The notes: a model not told the origin generated them from the sequence alone. DNA of 64,000 bases from Caballeronia terrestris (GCF_001544515.1 NZ_FCOL02000016.1:62001-126000); one strand, 5' to 3'. Positions 50,017-60,930 are shown, numbered from the stretch's first letter. Numbers and translations are program-made.

Positions 50017-51315
50017 TCATTCGCCCGCGAGCGCGCCCAGATCGACCTGCCGTTCGTTTCTCGCGTGGCGGCGCATCGCGAGCGACATCATCGCGCAGAC
50101 GAACACGCCGAAGATCACGATGATCCACTCCACCGGCACCTGCGTCGTCAGGAGCAGCGCGTAGGACCCGAGCATCGCGAGCACGGCGAGGTTCTGGTTG
50201 AAGTTCTGCACGGCGATCGAGTGTCCGGCAGAGAGGAGCGTCGCGCCGCGATGCTGGAGGATCGCGTTCATCGGCACGATGAAAAACCCCGACAGGCTTC
50301 CGAGCAGGATCATCAGCGGATACGCCCCGAGGATATAGGCCGGCGCGAAGAGCGGCCCGATATGCACGCCGGCTGTGGATGGAAAAAGGTCCTTGTTGTA
50401 GAACGCCATCGCCACGGCGACCGCGCCCGTCACCACGCCGATCGGCAGCACCTTCAGCGACTGCCGCAGCGGAATCAACGCGGCGGCGGCTGCCGCGCCA
50501 ATCGCGATCCCGATACCTGTCACGCCTTGAAGCACCGCCGCCTTCGACAGCGACAGCCCGAGGTTCGCATCGGCCCATTTGAGGACGAGCAGTTGCAGCG
50601 TGACAGCCGCGCCCCAAAGCAGCGTCGTGACCCAGAGCGCGATCTGCGCGAGCTTGTCGGACCAGAGCACCTTGAAGCAGTGCGAGAAATCGCCGATGAG
50701 CAGCGCCGGTTCCGCGAGCCGGTTCGGATAGCGCGCGCCGGTATCGGGGATGCCGATGTTGATCACGGCCGCCGCCGCGTAAATCAGCATGACGGCGGAC
50801 AACGCGGCGTCGGCGGCGGTGTGCACGAGCGGCCAATGCGCCCCCGACACCCAGCGCTCCACGTACTGGCTGACGAGCGCGCCGCCGATCACGGTGCCGA
50901 GGATCGTCGAGCCGACCGTCGCCGATTCAAGCCACGCGTTCGCCGGGATCAGCTTGTGGGGCGGCAGCAGTTCGGTGAGGATGCCGTACTTGGCCGGCGA
51001 GTACGCGGCGGCACCGAGGCCGACAACGCCATACGCGATCATCGGATGCACGCCCGCGATCATCAGCGCGCAGCCCGCCGCCTTGAGCGCATTCGAAATG
51101 AACATGACGTGGCGCTTTTGCAGTGCATCGGCGAATGCACCGACGAAGGGCGCGAGCAGCACGTAGGAAATCGTGAAGAATATTTGCAGAAGCGGCGTGA
51201 TCCACGATGCCGATTTGATCATCGTCAGCATCGCGATTGCGGCGATCAGGAGCGCGTTGTCGGCGAGCGATGAGACGAACTGCGCGGCGATGATCGTGTA
51301 GAAGCCTTTTTTCAT
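50017..51315 (-). CDS. lplT: Lysophospholipid transporter LplT (MFS)
   Basis: This 432-aa major-facilitator protein has about twelve transmembrane segments beginning MKKGFYTIIAAQFVSSLADNALLIAAIAML, a start typical of LplT. LplT flips lysophospholipids inward for re-acylation. No aas acyltransferase gene is adjacent in this window. The ATG at 51315 has no good ribosome-binding site. It is not fused to an acyltransferase. Confidence 0.87.
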   Translation of the reverse strand: MKKGFYTIIAAQFVSSLADNALLIAAIAMLTMIKSASWITPLLQIFFTISYVLLAPFVGAFADALQKRHVMFISNALKAAGCALMIAGVHPMIAYGVVGLGAAAYSPAKYGILTELLPPHKLIPANAWLESATVGSTILGTVIGGALVSQYVERWVSGAHWPLVHTAADAALSAVMLIYAAAAVINIGIPDTGARYPNRLAEPALLIGDFSHCFKVLWSDKLAQIALWVTTLLWGAAVTLQLLVLKWADANLGLSLSKAAVLQGVTGIGIAIGAAAAAALIPLRQSLKVLPIGVVTGAVAVAMAFYNKDLFPSTAGVHIGPLFAPAYILGAYPLMILLGSLSGFFIVPMNAILQHRGATLLSAGHSIAVQNFNQNLAVLAMLGSYALLLTTQVPVEWIIVIFGVFVCAMMSLAMRRHARNERQVDLGALAGE

Positions 51316-51422
51316 GGGAGAACGCTTGCCGGGCGGGCCGGTGCGGGCAAAGAAATGCACTGTAGCGGAGCCGCAAATAGCGTGCACAAACGTGCCCAGC
51401 GTGTTGGCTCGCTCCCAAAAGC

Positions 51423-51447
51423 AAAAAAGGCAGCCGAAGCCGCCTTT
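51423..51447 (-). terminator. Terminator of suhB
   Basis: On the minus strand this reads AAAGGCGGC, TTCG loop, GCTGCCTTTTTT: a 9-bp stem with one G-T pair, a stable UUCG-type loop and a run of six T, 31 bases past the suhB stop. Confidence 0.85.
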
Positions 51448-51477
51448 CCCTTCCATGCGAAGAAAACGCGCTGCGAG

Positions 51478-52281
51478 TTACGTTGCGCTTTGTCGCGTTT
51501 TCGAATACGGATCGAGGATCTTGATCATCTGCGCGTACACCTTCGGATTGCCCGCGACGATCTCGTTCTCATGCAGGAAATTCGATTCGCCCGTGTAATT
51601 GCCGACCAGCCCGCCCGCCTCGGTGATGATGAGGCTGCCCGCTGCCACGTCCCACGGGTGGATGCCTTGCTCGAAAAAGCCGTCCATGCGGCCCGCTGCG
51701 ACGTTCGCGAGATCGAGCGCCGCTGCGCCCGGACGGCGCAAACCCGCGCACGACAGCGTCATTTCGGAGAAGAGCTTCATATAGTCTTTCAGGCCCGAGC
51801 CGTCGCGGAACGGAAAGCCCGTGCCGATGAGCGCATCCGCCAGCCGGTCCAGCTTGCCGACGCGAATCCGCCGCTCGTTCAGATAAGCGCCGCGTCCGCG
51901 CGATGCCGTGAAGAGGTCGTTGCGCGTCGGGTCGTAGACGACCGCTTGCGTCACGATGCCCTTGTGCGCAAGCGCGATCGACACGCAGTAATACTGGAAG
52001 CCGTGGATGAAGTTCGTGGTGCCGTCGAGCGGATCGATGATCCACTGGAATTCGGACTCGCGGTCGTCCTTGCCGGATTCTTCGGCGAGGATCGAGTGGT
52101 CGGGGTAGGCGGTGTGCAGCGTCTCGATGATGGCGGCTTCGGACGCCTTGTCGACTTCCGTCACGAAATCGTTGTGCTGCTTCTTGCTGACCTGGATGCG
52201 GTCCAGGTCGAGCGACGCGCGGTTGATGATCTGTCCGGCGCGGCGGGCGGCCTTGACAGCGATATTGAGCATCGGATGCAT
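51478..52281 (-). CDS. suhB: Inositol-1-monophosphatase family protein SuhB
   Basis: This 267-aa Mg-dependent phosphatase has the metal-binding motifs ILAEESG near residue 65, [15 protein letters not shown] near 83-97 and HPWDVAAG near 213. SuhB also acts with NusA and NusB in rRNA antitermination in E. coli. It is divergent from trmJ with about 230 bases between the starts. Confidence 0.92.
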   Translation of the reverse strand: MHPMLNIAVKAARRAGQIINRASLDLDRIQVSKKQHNDFVTEVDKASEAAIIETLHTAYPDHSILAEESGKDDRESEFQWIIDPLDGTTNFIHGFQYYCVSIALAHKGIVTQAVVYDPTRNDLFTASRGRGAYLNERRIRVGKLDRLADALIGTGFPFRDGSGLKDYMKLFSEMTLSCAGLRRPGAAALDLANVAAGRMDGFFEQGIHPWDVAAGSLIITEAGGLVGNYTGESNFLHENEIVAGNPKVYAQMIKILDPYSKTRQSAT

Positions 52282-52511
52282 GAGCGAGATCCTTTGGCCG
52301 GCGCCGCCTCGCGAGAGCGCGGGAAACCGGAAGTTGGCGACAACGACAATGTCGACGGAAGACGAATTGGAGAAGAGCGGGGCGGGCAGCGAAGAAACGG
52401 CGTTCGTGTCGCGCGAAGGCGGTATTTTACCTGAAGTAAGACTGTCTTAGCGGGATTCAGTCGACTCCTATTGCTTCCGGCTAGTTCAGGCAAGGCGTGG
52501 GAGGCGCTACC

Positions 52512-53309
52512 ATGACGGCTCATTTCATCTCACCGGCAGAACACGCTTTGGACTCGCTCGATTCCCCCAACCTGAGCGGCGGTTTCACGTCGACACGCTT
52601 CGTGCTCGTCGAGCCGAGCCACCCCGGCAACGTCGGCGCGGCGGCGCGCGCGCTGAAGACGATGGGCTTTTCGCGGCTCGTGCTCGTCGCGCCGCGCGTG
52701 CCGCACGTAAAAGACGAGCCCGAAGCGATCGCGATGGCGAGCGGCGCAGACGACGTGCTCGCGTCCGCAGTCGTCGTCGAATCGCTCGCGGAGGCGCTCG
52801 CGGGCGTGCACTGGTCTGTTGCGCTCACCGCGCGCCAGCGCGAGTACGGGCCGCCGCAACTTCCACCGCGCGCGGCCGCCGCACGCGCACACGAATTCGT
52901 GCGGCACGGCGACATCGCGCTCGTGTTCGGCAACGAGCGCACGGGCCTTTCGAACGCCGACGTCGAGCGCTGCAGCGCGCTTGCGCACATTCCGGCCAAT
53001 CCGGCGTACAGCTCGCTGAACCTGTCGCAAGCGGTGCAGGTGCTGGCTTACGAGCTGCGGCTGGCGTTCCAGGAGACGTTGCCGGACGTGGAAAGCGTCG
53101 GCACGAACGCGTCGAGCGACGAAATCGAAGGGATGTATGCGCACCTCGAAAACGCGTTGATCGCGCTCGATTTCCTCGATCCCGCGAATCCGAAGAGGCT
53201 GATGTCGCGTGTGCGGCGGCTTTTTGCGCGTTCCGGGCTCGAGCGCGAAGAGGTGAACATCCTGCGCGGCATCGCGAAGCATATTCTGCTGCGCGTGAGG
53301 AAGGACTGA
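52512..53309 (+). CDS. trmJ: tRNA (cytidine/uridine-2'-O-)-methyltransferase TrmJ
   Basis: This 265-aa SPOUT methyltransferase has the N-terminal catalytic region ([18 protein letters not shown], arginine at about 31) and the knot motifs [15 protein letters not shown] near 138 and [19 protein letters not shown] near 160. TrmJ methylates position 32 of tRNAs. The ATG at 52512 is chosen over a GTG at 52497 because of the GGGAGG site at 52499-52504. It was historically annotated next to suhB and cysE in other proteobacteria. Confidence 0.9.
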   Translation: MTAHFISPAEHALDSLDSPNLSGGFTSTRFVLVEPSHPGNVGAAARALKTMGFSRLVLVAPRVPHVKDEPEAIAMASGADDVLASAVVVESLAEALAGVHWSVALTARQREYGPPQLPPRAAAARAHEFVRHGDIALVFGNERTGLSNADVERCSALAHIPANPAYSSLNLSQAVQVLAYELRLAFQETLPDVESVGTNASSDEIEGMYAHLENALIALDFLDPANPKRLMSRVRRLFARSGLEREEVNILRGIAKHILLRVRKD

Positions 53310-53319
53310 GGCGAACCGC

Positions 53320-53360
53320 GCTCGATGTCCCCGACCGCTTCGCGAGCGGGGACATCGAGC
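53320..53360. repeat. 14-bp perfect inverted repeat between trmJ and cysE
   Basis: Arms 53320-53333 (GCTCGATGTCCCCG) and 53347-53360 pair perfectly around a 13-base loop that can itself pair partly. It lies 11 bases after the trmJ stop. No T tract follows, so it does not look like a standard intrinsic terminator. Confidence 0.75.
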
Positions 53361-53482
53361 AGAACCGGCAGGCTCGTCCTACAATCGGCAAAATTCAAGA
53401 TAAGGATTGCGCGTTTCGTGCTAAAGCCCGAACGACGCGGTTCCCGGCTTTTCCCCTTGCCGTCACTCACCGAGCCATCGAC

Positions 53483-54268
53483 ATGTTCAAACGCCTGAGC
53501 GAAGACATCGACGCCATCCGCGAGCGCGATCCCGCCGCCCGCAGCGCCTGGGAAGTGCTGACGTGTTATCCGGGCTTTCACGCGATCCAGCTTCACAGGT
53601 TCTCGCACGCGTGCTGGACGCGCGATCTGCGCTGGCTCGGGCGTTTCGTCTCGCAGATCGCGCGCTTCCTGACCGGCATCGAGATTCATCCGGGCGCGAC
53701 GATCGGGCGGCGCGTGTTCATCGATCACGGCATGGGCGTTGTGATCGGCGAGACGGCGGAAATCGGCGACGACTGCACGATTTATCAGGGCGTGACGCTC
53801 GGCGGCACGTCGCTCGCGCGCGGCGCGAAGCGCCACCCGACCCTCGGGCGCGGCGTGATCGTCGGCGCGGGCGCGAAGGTGCTTGGCGGCTTCACGATCG
53901 GCGAGGAGGCGAAGATCGGCTCGAACGCGGTTGTCGTGAAGCCGGTGCCGGCGGGCGGCACGGCGGTCGGCAATCCGGCACGGATCGTGGTACCCGCAAC
54001 CGAGCGTCCCGCCGATCCGGCGCGCGCGTCCGCAAGCGGTGGCTTCTGCGCGTACGGCATCACGCCGAACGCGGACGATCCCGTCTCGCTCGCGATCCAC
54101 GGCCTGATCGACCATGCGTCGACGCAAACGCAGCGCGTCGACGAAATCGTCGTGGCGCTGGAGAAGCTCGGCGCACGGCTCGAAGCGTTGAACGGTATCG
54201 ATGGCGCCGCGCTGATCGACCTGAAGCGGCTGTCGGCGGCGATGGAAGGGGAGGCGGCGCGGCGTTGA
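53483..54268 (+). CDS. cysE: Serine O-acetyltransferase
   Basis: This 261-aa enzyme acetylates serine in cysteine synthesis. The hexapeptide beta-helix (about 68-180) includes [19 protein letters not shown] with the catalytic histidine at residue 82, and GVTLGGTS. The long N-terminal helical domain of E. coli CysE is shorter here, and a C-terminal extension (about 185-261) without repeats follows. Its cysteine product pathway feeds iscS and cysS elsewhere in the window. The convergent lpxH ends 10 bases later. Confidence 0.93.
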   Translation: MFKRLSEDIDAIRERDPAARSAWEVLTCYPGFHAIQLHRFSHACWTRDLRWLGRFVSQIARFLTGIEIHPGATIGRRVFIDHGMGVVIGETAEIGDDCTIYQGVTLGGTSLARGAKRHPTLGRGVIVGAGAKVLGGFTIGEEAKIGSNAVVVKPVPAGGTAVGNPARIVVPATERPADPARASASGGFCAYGITPNADDPVSLAIHGLIDHASTQTQRVDEIVVALEKLGARLEALNGIDGAALIDLKRLSAAMEGEAARR

Positions 54269-54278
54269 TCCGTTTCGC

Positions 54279-55079
54279 CTATTCGAGCGGCAGCGCGCGA
54301 ATACCGGCGGCGTCGATGCGCAGATAACCGCCGCGCCGCTCGCCGTGGTCGAGTTCCCAGTCGGGGATGACCCAGCGCGTGCCGTCGGCTTCGCGATGCC
54401 GCGCCGGCCGATGCGTGTGGCCGTGGATCATCGTATGCGTGCCGCTCGACGCGAACAATTGCGCGACGCCCTCGCGCGTCACATCGTATTTCGACGACAC
54501 CGGCATCATGCGCGCGCCTTCGCTTTTCGAGCGCATGCGTTCGGCGATCGCGAGGCGTGTTTTCAGCGGCAACGCTAAAAAGAGACGTTGTGCGAGCGAA
54601 TTGCGCGCAAAGCGTCGAAACCGCTGATAACCGGAGTCAGCCGTGCAGAGCGCGTCGCCGTGCGCGAGCACGATGCGCGTGCCGAACGCCGTCATTACGA
54701 ATGGATCGGGCAGCGGCAGCGCGCCAGCTTCCTTCATGAAGCGCCGGCCGAGCAGGAAATCGCGATTGCCGTGCATCATATATAGCGCGATGCCGCGTTC
54801 GGACAGCGTATGCATCAGCTTCGTCATGCGCCGCGCGAAACGCGCGCGTTGGTGATCGACCGATGCGTCGAGCACGTCATCGCCGACCCAGAATTCAAAC
54901 AGATCGCCGAGGATGAACACCGAATCGGCCTCGCTGGCCGTGACGGTCACGAAGTGTTCGAACGCCGCGACCGTCTGCGGGATCGCGTCGCTCAAATGCA
55001 GATCGGCAATAAAAAACAGCGGGCGCGAATCACTCGCCGTCCCCGCTGCTTGCGCATCGAGATGCGTAACGTCGGTCAT
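54279..55079 (-). CDS. lpxH: UDP-2,3-diacylglucosamine diphosphatase LpxH
   Basis: This 266-aa peripheral membrane phosphoesterase makes lipid X in lipid A synthesis. All calcineurin-type motifs are intact: ADLHLSD (Asp26, His28), GDLFEFWVGDD (Asp59), HGNRDF (Asn105) and HGHTHRPA near 220. The start overlaps the ppiB stop as TAATG. Confidence 0.95.
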   Translation of the reverse strand: MTDVTHLDAQAAGTASDSRPLFFIADLHLSDAIPQTVAAFEHFVTVTASEADSVFILGDLFEFWVGDDVLDASVDHQRARFARRMTKLMHTLSERGIALYMMHGNRDFLLGRRFMKEAGALPLPDPFVMTAFGTRIVLAHGDALCTADSGYQRFRRFARNSLAQRLFLALPLKTRLAIAERMRSKSEGARMMPVSSKYDVTREGVAQLFASSGTHTMIHGHTHRPARHREADGTRWVIPDWELDHGERRGGYLRIDAAGIRALPLE

Positions 55080-55573
55080 TACTCGACGACGACAGCCTTC
55101 TCGATCACCACGTCGTCAACCGGCACGTCCTGGTGGAAGCCCTTCGAGCCCGTCTTGACCTTGCGGATCTTCTCGACGATATCGAGGCCGTCGACCACGC
55201 GGCCGAACACGGCGTAGCCCCAGCCCTGCGGCGTCGGCGACGAATGGTTCAGGAAGTCGTTGTCGCCTACGTTGATGAAGAACTGCGCGGTCGCTGAATG
55301 CGGGTCGTTCGTGCGCGCCATCGCGAGCGTGCCCTTGTCGTTCTTCAGGCCGTTATTGGCTTCGTTGTCGATCGGCGCGTCGGTCGGCTTTTGCTTCATG
55401 CCCGGCTCGAAGCCGCCGCCCTGGATCATGAAGCCGTCGATCACGCGATGGAACACGGTGTTGTCGTAGTGGCCCTTCTTCACGTAGGCAAGAAAGTTCT
55501 CGACCGACTTCGGCGCCTTCTCGCTGTCCAGTTCGATCTTGATGATGCCGTGGTTCGTATGCAGTTCGACCAT
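55079..55573 (-). CDS. ppiB: Cytoplasmic peptidyl-prolyl isomerase B (cyclophilin)
   Basis: This 164-aa cyclophilin has no signal peptide. The [13 protein letters not shown] catalytic strand (about 40-52) and [18 protein letters not shown] (about 85-102) are the cyclophilin core. It is downstream of the exported paralogue and directly coupled to lpxH. Confidence 0.95.
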   Translation of the reverse strand: MVELHTNHGIIKIELDSEKAPKSVENFLAYVKKGHYDNTVFHRVIDGFMIQGGGFEPGMKQKPTDAPIDNEANNGLKNDKGTLAMARTNDPHSATAQFFINVGDNDFLNHSSPTPQGWGYAVFGRVVDGLDIVEKIRKVKTGSKGFHQDVPVDDVVIEKAVVVE

Positions 55574-55623
55574 GATGTGTTTCTCCGATGTATGTTGATT
55601 TGTGCTAGCAGCCCGCAGGCAGC

Positions 55624-56205
55624 TTACTTCGAGACCACCGTCGCCGATTCGATGACGATCGGCTTTTGCGGCACGTCGGCCATCGGCCCGCGCGTGGTGG
55701 TCGGAGTGCCTTCGATCTTCTTCACGACGTCCATGCCCGCCGTGACCTTGCCGAAGACGGCATAGCCGTTGCCGTCCGGGTTCGGAAAGTCGAGACCCGC
55801 ATTATCGACCGTATTGATGAAGAACTGCGCGGTGGCCGAGTTCGGGTCGCTCGTGCGCGCCATCGCCAGCGTGCCGGCGGCGTTCTTCAGGCCGTTCTTG
55901 CTCTCGAGCGGGATCGGCGCGCGCGTCGGCTTCTCGGCGAAGCTCGTGCTGTATCCGCCGCCCTGGATCATGAAGCCCGGAATCACGCGATGAAAGATCG
56001 TGCCGCTGTATTGACCTGACTTCACGTAGTCGAGGAAGTTCGCGACGGTCTTCGGCGCCTTCTCGGGATAGAGTTCGACACGAATGTCGCCTTGCGAGGT
56101 CTTGAACAGCACGCTCGGATGCGCGGCCTGCGGTGCAGCTTGAGCGAACGCGGGAGCGTTGGCGATCAGTGCGGCGCTGCCGAGCGCCAACATCAGCAAT
56201 TTCAT
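55624..56205 (-). CDS. ppiA: Periplasmic peptidyl-prolyl isomerase A (cyclophilin)
   Basis: This 193-aa cyclophilin starts with a signal peptide (about 1-22, ending APAFAQA). [14 protein letters not shown] and [17 protein letters not shown] give the active site, close to PpiB. The two lie in tandem, separated by 50 bases, consistent with an old duplication and relocation to the periplasm. Confidence 0.94.
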   Translation of the reverse strand: MKLLMLALGSAALIANAPAFAQAAPQAAHPSVLFKTSQGDIRVELYPEKAPKTVANFLDYVKSGQYSGTIFHRVIPGFMIQGGGYSTSFAEKPTRAPIPLESKNGLKNAAGTLAMARTSDPNSATAQFFINTVDNAGLDFPNPDGNGYAVFGKVTAGMDVVKKIEGTPTTTRGPMADVPQKPIVIESATVVSK

Positions 56206-56303
56206 GAAGAATCGATCCTCTGGTTAGAGTTGCAACGGGTCCAACGTCGTATCGAACCTGCTGCGCACGATCACGTTGATCTCGCGCAAGCAGGCGGGCG
56301 ATG

Positions 56304-57080
56304 TCACGGTTGCGCGTTCGGCGCGATGTAGGGCGAGGTCGGGAACGGGCCGGTCGGGCCGCCGAACGGCGAGTAGGGCGAGGGCAGCGTCATGGCCGGC
56401 GCCGTGTAGGACGAGTCTTGCGTAGCTGCGCTCGGCGCGACCGTTTTCTTGGGTGCGGGCGGCGGCGCGATGATCTTCCGGATGTCGGCAACGCGCTGGC
56501 GAGAAAGCGCACTCTTCGATCCCAGCGACTGCGCGCGCTTGTACGACTCGGCCGCGAGCCGCAGATAGAGATCGCCGAGATTGTCGTACGCGAGTGCATA
56601 GCTCGGGTTTGCCTTCGTGGCCGTTTCCAATGCGACGCGCGCGTCTTCGTAGCGGCCTTGCTTGGCGTAGAGCGCGGCGAGGTTGTTGTACGGCTCGGGC
56701 AATTCCGGATAGGCCTGCGTGAGCTCCGTAAATGCGGTGATCGCTTCGTTGTCGCGATTCAGGCGCGCGAGGATCGTGGCACGCTTGAACTTCGCCTGGA
56801 CGTCGCGCGGGTTTGCCTGAAGGCGCGCGTCGAGTTGCGTTAGCGCGCCGGCATAGTCCTTCTGCGCGATGGCAGAATCGATTTGCGGCGTGCCGTCGGC
56901 GGTGGCCGTCGACACCTGCGCGTGAGCCGTGGCGATGCACAGAAAACTCGCGGCGAGACCGAAACTTGCAGTGCTCATCGCGCTCGAAAAAACGGTCGCG
57001 ACGATGCCCGCGAAGCGAGTGGCGACGCGGCTTGCGGCTCGGTTGGCAACGCCTTGTGCGCGGCCGCTTGAAGGTTTCAT
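56304..57080 (-). CDS. Exported TPR-repeat protein
   Basis: The 258-aa product has a long basic N-terminus before a hydrophobic signal segment (about 25-53, ending TAHAQV). Two to three TPR repeats follow (about 68-180: ALTQLDARLQANPRDVQAKF, then LPEPYNNLAALYAKQGRYED and YALAYDNLGDLYLRLAAESY), then a Pro-rich tail. TPRs bind partner proteins; the partner is unknown. I chose the ATG at 57080. The gene lies upstream of ppiA-ppiB-lpxH on the same strand. Confidence 0.83.
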   Translation of the reverse strand: MKPSSGRAQGVANRAASRVATRFAGIVATVFSSAMSTASFGLAASFLCIATAHAQVSTATADGTPQIDSAIAQKDYAGALTQLDARLQANPRDVQAKFKRATILARLNRDNEAITAFTELTQAYPELPEPYNNLAALYAKQGRYEDARVALETATKANPSYALAYDNLGDLYLRLAAESYKRAQSLGSKSALSRQRVADIRKIIAPPPAPKKTVAPSAATQDSSYTAPAMTLPSPYSPFGGPTGPFPTSPYIAPNAQP

Positions 57081-57375
57081 AGGCTCAAGTCTGGATGTTA
57101 TACTCCGACCCATTCTAACAAAAGGTCTGTACGTTCCGTCGAACGCCGGACTGTCTTTACGCCACTCGTGGTCGTCTCCGTTTTGATCGCAGCGTGAGCC
57201 TCATGTTTGCTCGGGCGGCATGCGTGATCCGAAGCGCGTTGTTCGAGGGTCATCGCCCTCGCAATGTCCGCGGATCGCGTGCCTGGATTTTCGCGCCGCT
57301 TTTGCCAACATGATAGTGCCGACACGTGATCCAGCGACACCAACACACGGATGTTTCCGACCCGCACCGTCTTCT

Positions 57376-58770
57376 ATGAATTCACTGCGCATCTACAACA
57401 CGCTCGCGCGTGACAAGCAATCTTTCGTGCCGCTTCGCGATGGCGAGGTGCGCATGTATGTCTGCGGAATGACGGTGTACGACTACTGCCACATCGGCCA
57501 TGCGCGCGTGATGGTCGTGTTCGACATCGTGCAGCGGTGGCTGCGCACGCTCGGCTACGAGGTGACCTACGTCCGCAACGTCACCGATATCGACGACAAG
57601 ATCATTCGCCGCGCCGTCGAGAACAACGAGCCGATCAAGGCGCTGACGAAACGCTTCACCGACGCGATGCACGAAGACGCTGACGCGCTCGGCGTCGCAC
57701 GGCCGGACCTCGAGCCGCGCGCGACCGACTTCATCCCGCAGATGCTCGGCATGATCGACATGCTGGAGGCAAACGGCTACGCGTACCAGGGCAAGGACGG
57801 CGACGTCAACTACGCGGTGCGCAAGTTCGCGGGCTACGGCAAGCTGTCGGGCAAGTCGATCGAGGACTTGCGCGCCGGCGAGCGCGTCGCGGCCAACGAA
57901 GCGAAGGAAGACCCGCTCGACTTCGTGTTGTGGAAGCAGTCGAAGGCGGGCGAGCCCGAGGGCACCGGCTGGGACTCGAAGTGGGGTCGCGGCCGTCCGG
58001 GCTGGCACATCGAATGTTCGGCGATGGGTTGCGCGCTGCTCGGCGATCGGTTCGACATCCACGGCGGCGGTCAGGACCTGCAATTCCCGCACCACGAGAA
58101 CGAGATTGCGCAGAGCGAGGCCGCGACGGGCCAGCAGTACGTGAACTACTGGATGCACAACGGCTACGTGCAGATCGACAACGAGAAGATGTCGAAGTCA
58201 CTCGGCAACTTTTTCACGATCCGCGAGGTGCTTGAAAAATTTGACGCGGAAGTCGTGCGTTTCTTTATAGCGCGGGCACACTATCGGTCGCCGCTGAATT
58301 ACAGCGACGTGCATATCGAAGACGCACGCGGCGCGCTGACGCGTTTGTATACAGCGCTGAAGGATGTCGAGCCGGACACGCAACCGCTCGACTGGAATGA
58401 AGCGCACGCAGCGCGCTTCCAGTCGGCGATGAACGACGACTTCAACACGCCCGTCGCGGTATCGGTGCTGTTCGATCTCGCAAGCGAGGTGAACCGCACG
58501 CGTGATACCGCGTTGGCACGTCAGTTGAAGGCGCTCGCGGGCGTGCTCGGACTGCTCGGCCGCGAGCCGCGCGCGTTTCTTCAGCAAGCGGCGGGCACGG
58601 GCGATGCAGGCATCGCGCCCGCTGAGATCGAAACTTTGATCGCCGCTCGCGTCGCCGCGAAGCAGGCGAAGAACTATGCCGAAGCAGACCGGATTCGCGC
58701 GCAGTTGCTCGAAGCCGGGATTGCGCTTGAAGACAAACCGGGTGGGTCGACGGAATGGCGCCGCGTCTGA
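57376..58770 (+). CDS. cysS: Cysteinyl-tRNA synthetase
   Basis: This 464-aa class I synthetase has the zinc-binding Cys in YVCGMTVYD near residue 28, the HIGH motif CHIGHARV near 37-44, and the KMSKS motif [10 protein letters not shown] near 270. The ATG at 57376 starts the conserved [10 protein letters not shown]; the upstream frame is unsupported. It is divergent from the TPR gene. Confidence 0.96.
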   Translation: MNSLRIYNTLARDKQSFVPLRDGEVRMYVCGMTVYDYCHIGHARVMVVFDIVQRWLRTLGYEVTYVRNVTDIDDKIIRRAVENNEPIKALTKRFTDAMHEDADALGVARPDLEPRATDFIPQMLGMIDMLEANGYAYQGKDGDVNYAVRKFAGYGKLSGKSIEDLRAGERVAANEAKEDPLDFVLWKQSKAGEPEGTGWDSKWGRGRPGWHIECSAMGCALLGDRFDIHGGGQDLQFPHHENEIAQSEAATGQQYVNYWMHNGYVQIDNEKMSKSLGNFFTIREVLEKFDAEVVRFFIARAHYRSPLNYSDVHIEDARGALTRLYTALKDVEPDTQPLDWNEAHAARFQSAMNDDFNTPVAVSVLFDLASEVNRTRDTALARQLKALAGVLGLLGREPRAFLQQAAGTGDAGIAPAEIETLIAARVAAKQAKNYAEADRIRAQLLEAGIALEDKPGGSTEWRRV

Positions 58771-58814
58771 GCGCGGCCATTCACACCCTCTAATCGACTC
58801 ACCAGGCAGGAGGC

Positions 58815-59840
58815 ATGATGGCAACGGCCAGGAAGGCGCCGGCTAAACGAGCCGCGTCCGCAAGAAATGCAGCGCCCGTCACGAAGAGCACGCGGCGCAC
58901 GCAGGCGAAAGCGCCCGCGAAGGCAGGAAATGGTGCGACGAGAAAGACCACTGCGAAGAAGGCGGCCACCGATGAAGTAACGCTCACCGGCCGCGGCAAT
59001 GGTGTCGCGCGGACGGGCAAGGCGTCCGCTACTGCGGCGCCCGCATCGCGAAAACGCGCGGGTATGAAGGGCAATGGTGAGGCGGCTGGGGCGTCCACAC
59101 CGGCTTCCGCGACCGCGCTCGTGCGCGATCCGCAGCACGAAGGCGAGGTCGTGCGCAAGTCGCGCGCGGTCACGGCCGATGCCGCCGTCCCCGTTCAGAT
59201 CGCCGGGCTCAAGGCCGAGATCACGCGTCCCGCGTATTGGGACAAGGCGTGCACCGACCTCGTCAAGCGCGACCGCATTCTCAAGAAGCTGATCCCGAAG
59301 TTCGGGCCCGTGCACCTCATCAATCGCGACGATCCGTTCATCACGCTCGCGCGCTCGGTCGTGGGCCAGCAGATTTCGGTGCGTGCCGCGCAGAGCATCT
59401 GGGAACGCGTCGAGTCGGCGTGCCAGAAGCTCGTGCCGCAGCAGTTCATCAAACTCGGCCACGAGAAGCTGCAGGCCTGCGGGCTGTCGAAGCGCAAGTC
59501 GGAATACATCCTCGATCTCGCGCAGCATTTCGTCTCGGGCGCGCTGCACGTCGACACCTGGACGTCGATGGAGGACGAAGCCGTCATTTCCGAGCTGACG
59601 CAGATTCGCGGCATCGGTCGATGGACGGCGGAGATGTTCCTCATCTTCAACCTGTCCCGCCCGAACGTACTGCCGCTCGACGACCTGGGTCTCATCCAGG
59701 CAATCAGCGTGAACTACTTCAGCGGCGAGCCGGTCACGCGCAGCGAAGCTCGCGAAGTCGCGGCGAACTGGGAGCCGTGGCGTACAGTGGCGACGTGGTA
59801 CATGTGGCGCAGCCTGGATCCGATCCCCGCAGATCATTAA
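58815..59840 (+). CDS. DNA-3-methyladenine glycosylase (AlkA/HhH-GPD) with Lys/Ala-rich N-terminal tail
   Basis: This 341-aa base-excision repair glycosylase has its catalytic domain at about residues 150-330. It carries the helix-hairpin-helix ELTQIRGIGRWTAEMFLIF near 262 and the catalytic aspartate in VLPLDDLGL near 285. The first 115 residues are Lys/Ala/Thr-rich repeats (KKAAT, KAPAK) like histone-H1-type bacterial proteins, so it probably binds DNA nonspecifically. An AGGAGG site precedes the ATG. Confidence 0.88.
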   Translation: MMATARKAPAKRAASARNAAPVTKSTRRTQAKAPAKAGNGATRKTTAKKAATDEVTLTGRGNGVARTGKASATAAPASRKRAGMKGNGEAAGASTPASATALVRDPQHEGEVVRKSRAVTADAAVPVQIAGLKAEITRPAYWDKACTDLVKRDRILKKLIPKFGPVHLINRDDPFITLARSVVGQQISVRAAQSIWERVESACQKLVPQQFIKLGHEKLQACGLSKRKSEYILDLAQHFVSGALHVDTWTSMEDEAVISELTQIRGIGRWTAEMFLIFNLSRPNVLPLDDLGLIQAISVNYFSGEPVTRSEAREVAANWEPWRTVATWYMWRSLDPIPADH

Positions 59841-59873
59841 AAGCAAAAGAAGCCGTGGCCGCTATCGTTATCT

Positions 59874-59879
59874 TATAAT
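59874..59879 (+). promoter_or_regulatory. Candidate -10 box upstream of accA
   Basis: TATAAT lies 80 bases before accA. A second -10-like TAGAAT is at 59919-59924. Neither has a strong -35. Confidence 0.35.
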
Positions 59880-59958
59880 TGATAGTTGCGACCCGAATTT
59901 GATAGGGTGAGGCGCGGTTAGAATACGCGCTGCCCGATGCTCCAAGGATTCGAAGAAA

Positions 59959-60930
59959 ATGAAGACCACGTTTCTGGATTTCGAACAGCCGATCGCTGAA
60001 CTCGAAGCGAAGATCGAAGAGTTGCGCTTCGTGCAGGACGATTCCGCTGTCGATATCTCGGAAGAAATCGAGCGGCTGTCGAAGAAGAGCCAGCAACTCA
60101 CGAAAGATCTCTACGCTAACCTCTCGCCCTGGCAGGTTTCGCAGATCGCGCGTCATCCGCAGCGCCCCTATACGCTCGACTACGTCAGCGAGCTTTTCAC
60201 CGATTTCCACGAACTCCACGGCGACCGCAATTTTGCCGACGACCTCGCGATCGTCGGCGGCCTCGCGCGCTTCAATGGGCAGCCGTGCATGGTGCTCGGC
60301 CATCAGAAGGGGCGCGACACCAAGGAGCGCGCGCTGCGCAACTTCGGCATGCCGCGTCCGGAAGGCTATCGCAAGGCCGAGCGCCTCATGCGCCTCGCGG
60401 AGAAATTCGGCTTGCCGATCTTCACGTTCGTCGATACGCCGGGAGCGTATCCGGGCATCGGCGCGGAAGAGCGCGGGCAGTCGGAGGCGATCGGGCGCAA
60501 CCTATATGTGATGGCCGAGCTCAAGACGCCGAGCATCACGACCATCATCGGCGAAGGCGGCTCGGGCGGCGCGCTTGCGATCGCTGTTGCCGATAGCGTC
60601 CTGATGCTGCAATTCTCTACCTATTCGGTGATCTCGCCGGAAGGCTGTGCGTCGATCCTTTGGAAGAGCGCGGCGAAGGCGCCGGAAGCGGCTGAAGCGC
60701 TTGGCTTGACGGCGCATCGGCTGAAGGCGCTCGGTCTCATCGACAAAATCGTCAACGAGCCGCTCGGCGGTGCGCATCGCGATCCGAAGGGCATGGCCGC
60801 GCTGCTGCGTCGCGCGCTCGCTGATTCGCTGCGCCAGTTCCACGGCATGAGCGTGCAGGACGTGCGCGAACGCCGCTTCGACAAGCTGATGGCGTACGGC
60901 AAGTTCAAGGAAACGTTGCCGGGCGCTTGA
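59959..60930 (+). CDS. accA: Acetyl-CoA carboxylase carboxyltransferase subunit alpha
   Basis: This 323-aa subunit transfers the carboxyl group from biotin to acetyl-CoA, with AccD, as the first step of fatty-acid synthesis. The crotonase-like core includes [23 protein letters not shown] and [16 protein letters not shown] near 205. Length and N-terminus ([20 protein letters not shown]) are typical. Confidence 0.97.
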   Translation: MKTTFLDFEQPIAELEAKIEELRFVQDDSAVDISEEIERLSKKSQQLTKDLYANLSPWQVSQIARHPQRPYTLDYVSELFTDFHELHGDRNFADDLAIVGGLARFNGQPCMVLGHQKGRDTKERALRNFGMPRPEGYRKAERLMRLAEKFGLPIFTFVDTPGAYPGIGAEERGQSEAIGRNLYVMAELKTPSITTIIGEGGSGGALAIAVADSVLMLQFSTYSVISPEGCASILWKSAAKAPEAAEALGLTAHRLKALGLIDKIVNEPLGGAHRDPKGMAALLRRALADSLRQFHGMSVQDVRERRFDKLMAYGKFKETLPGA

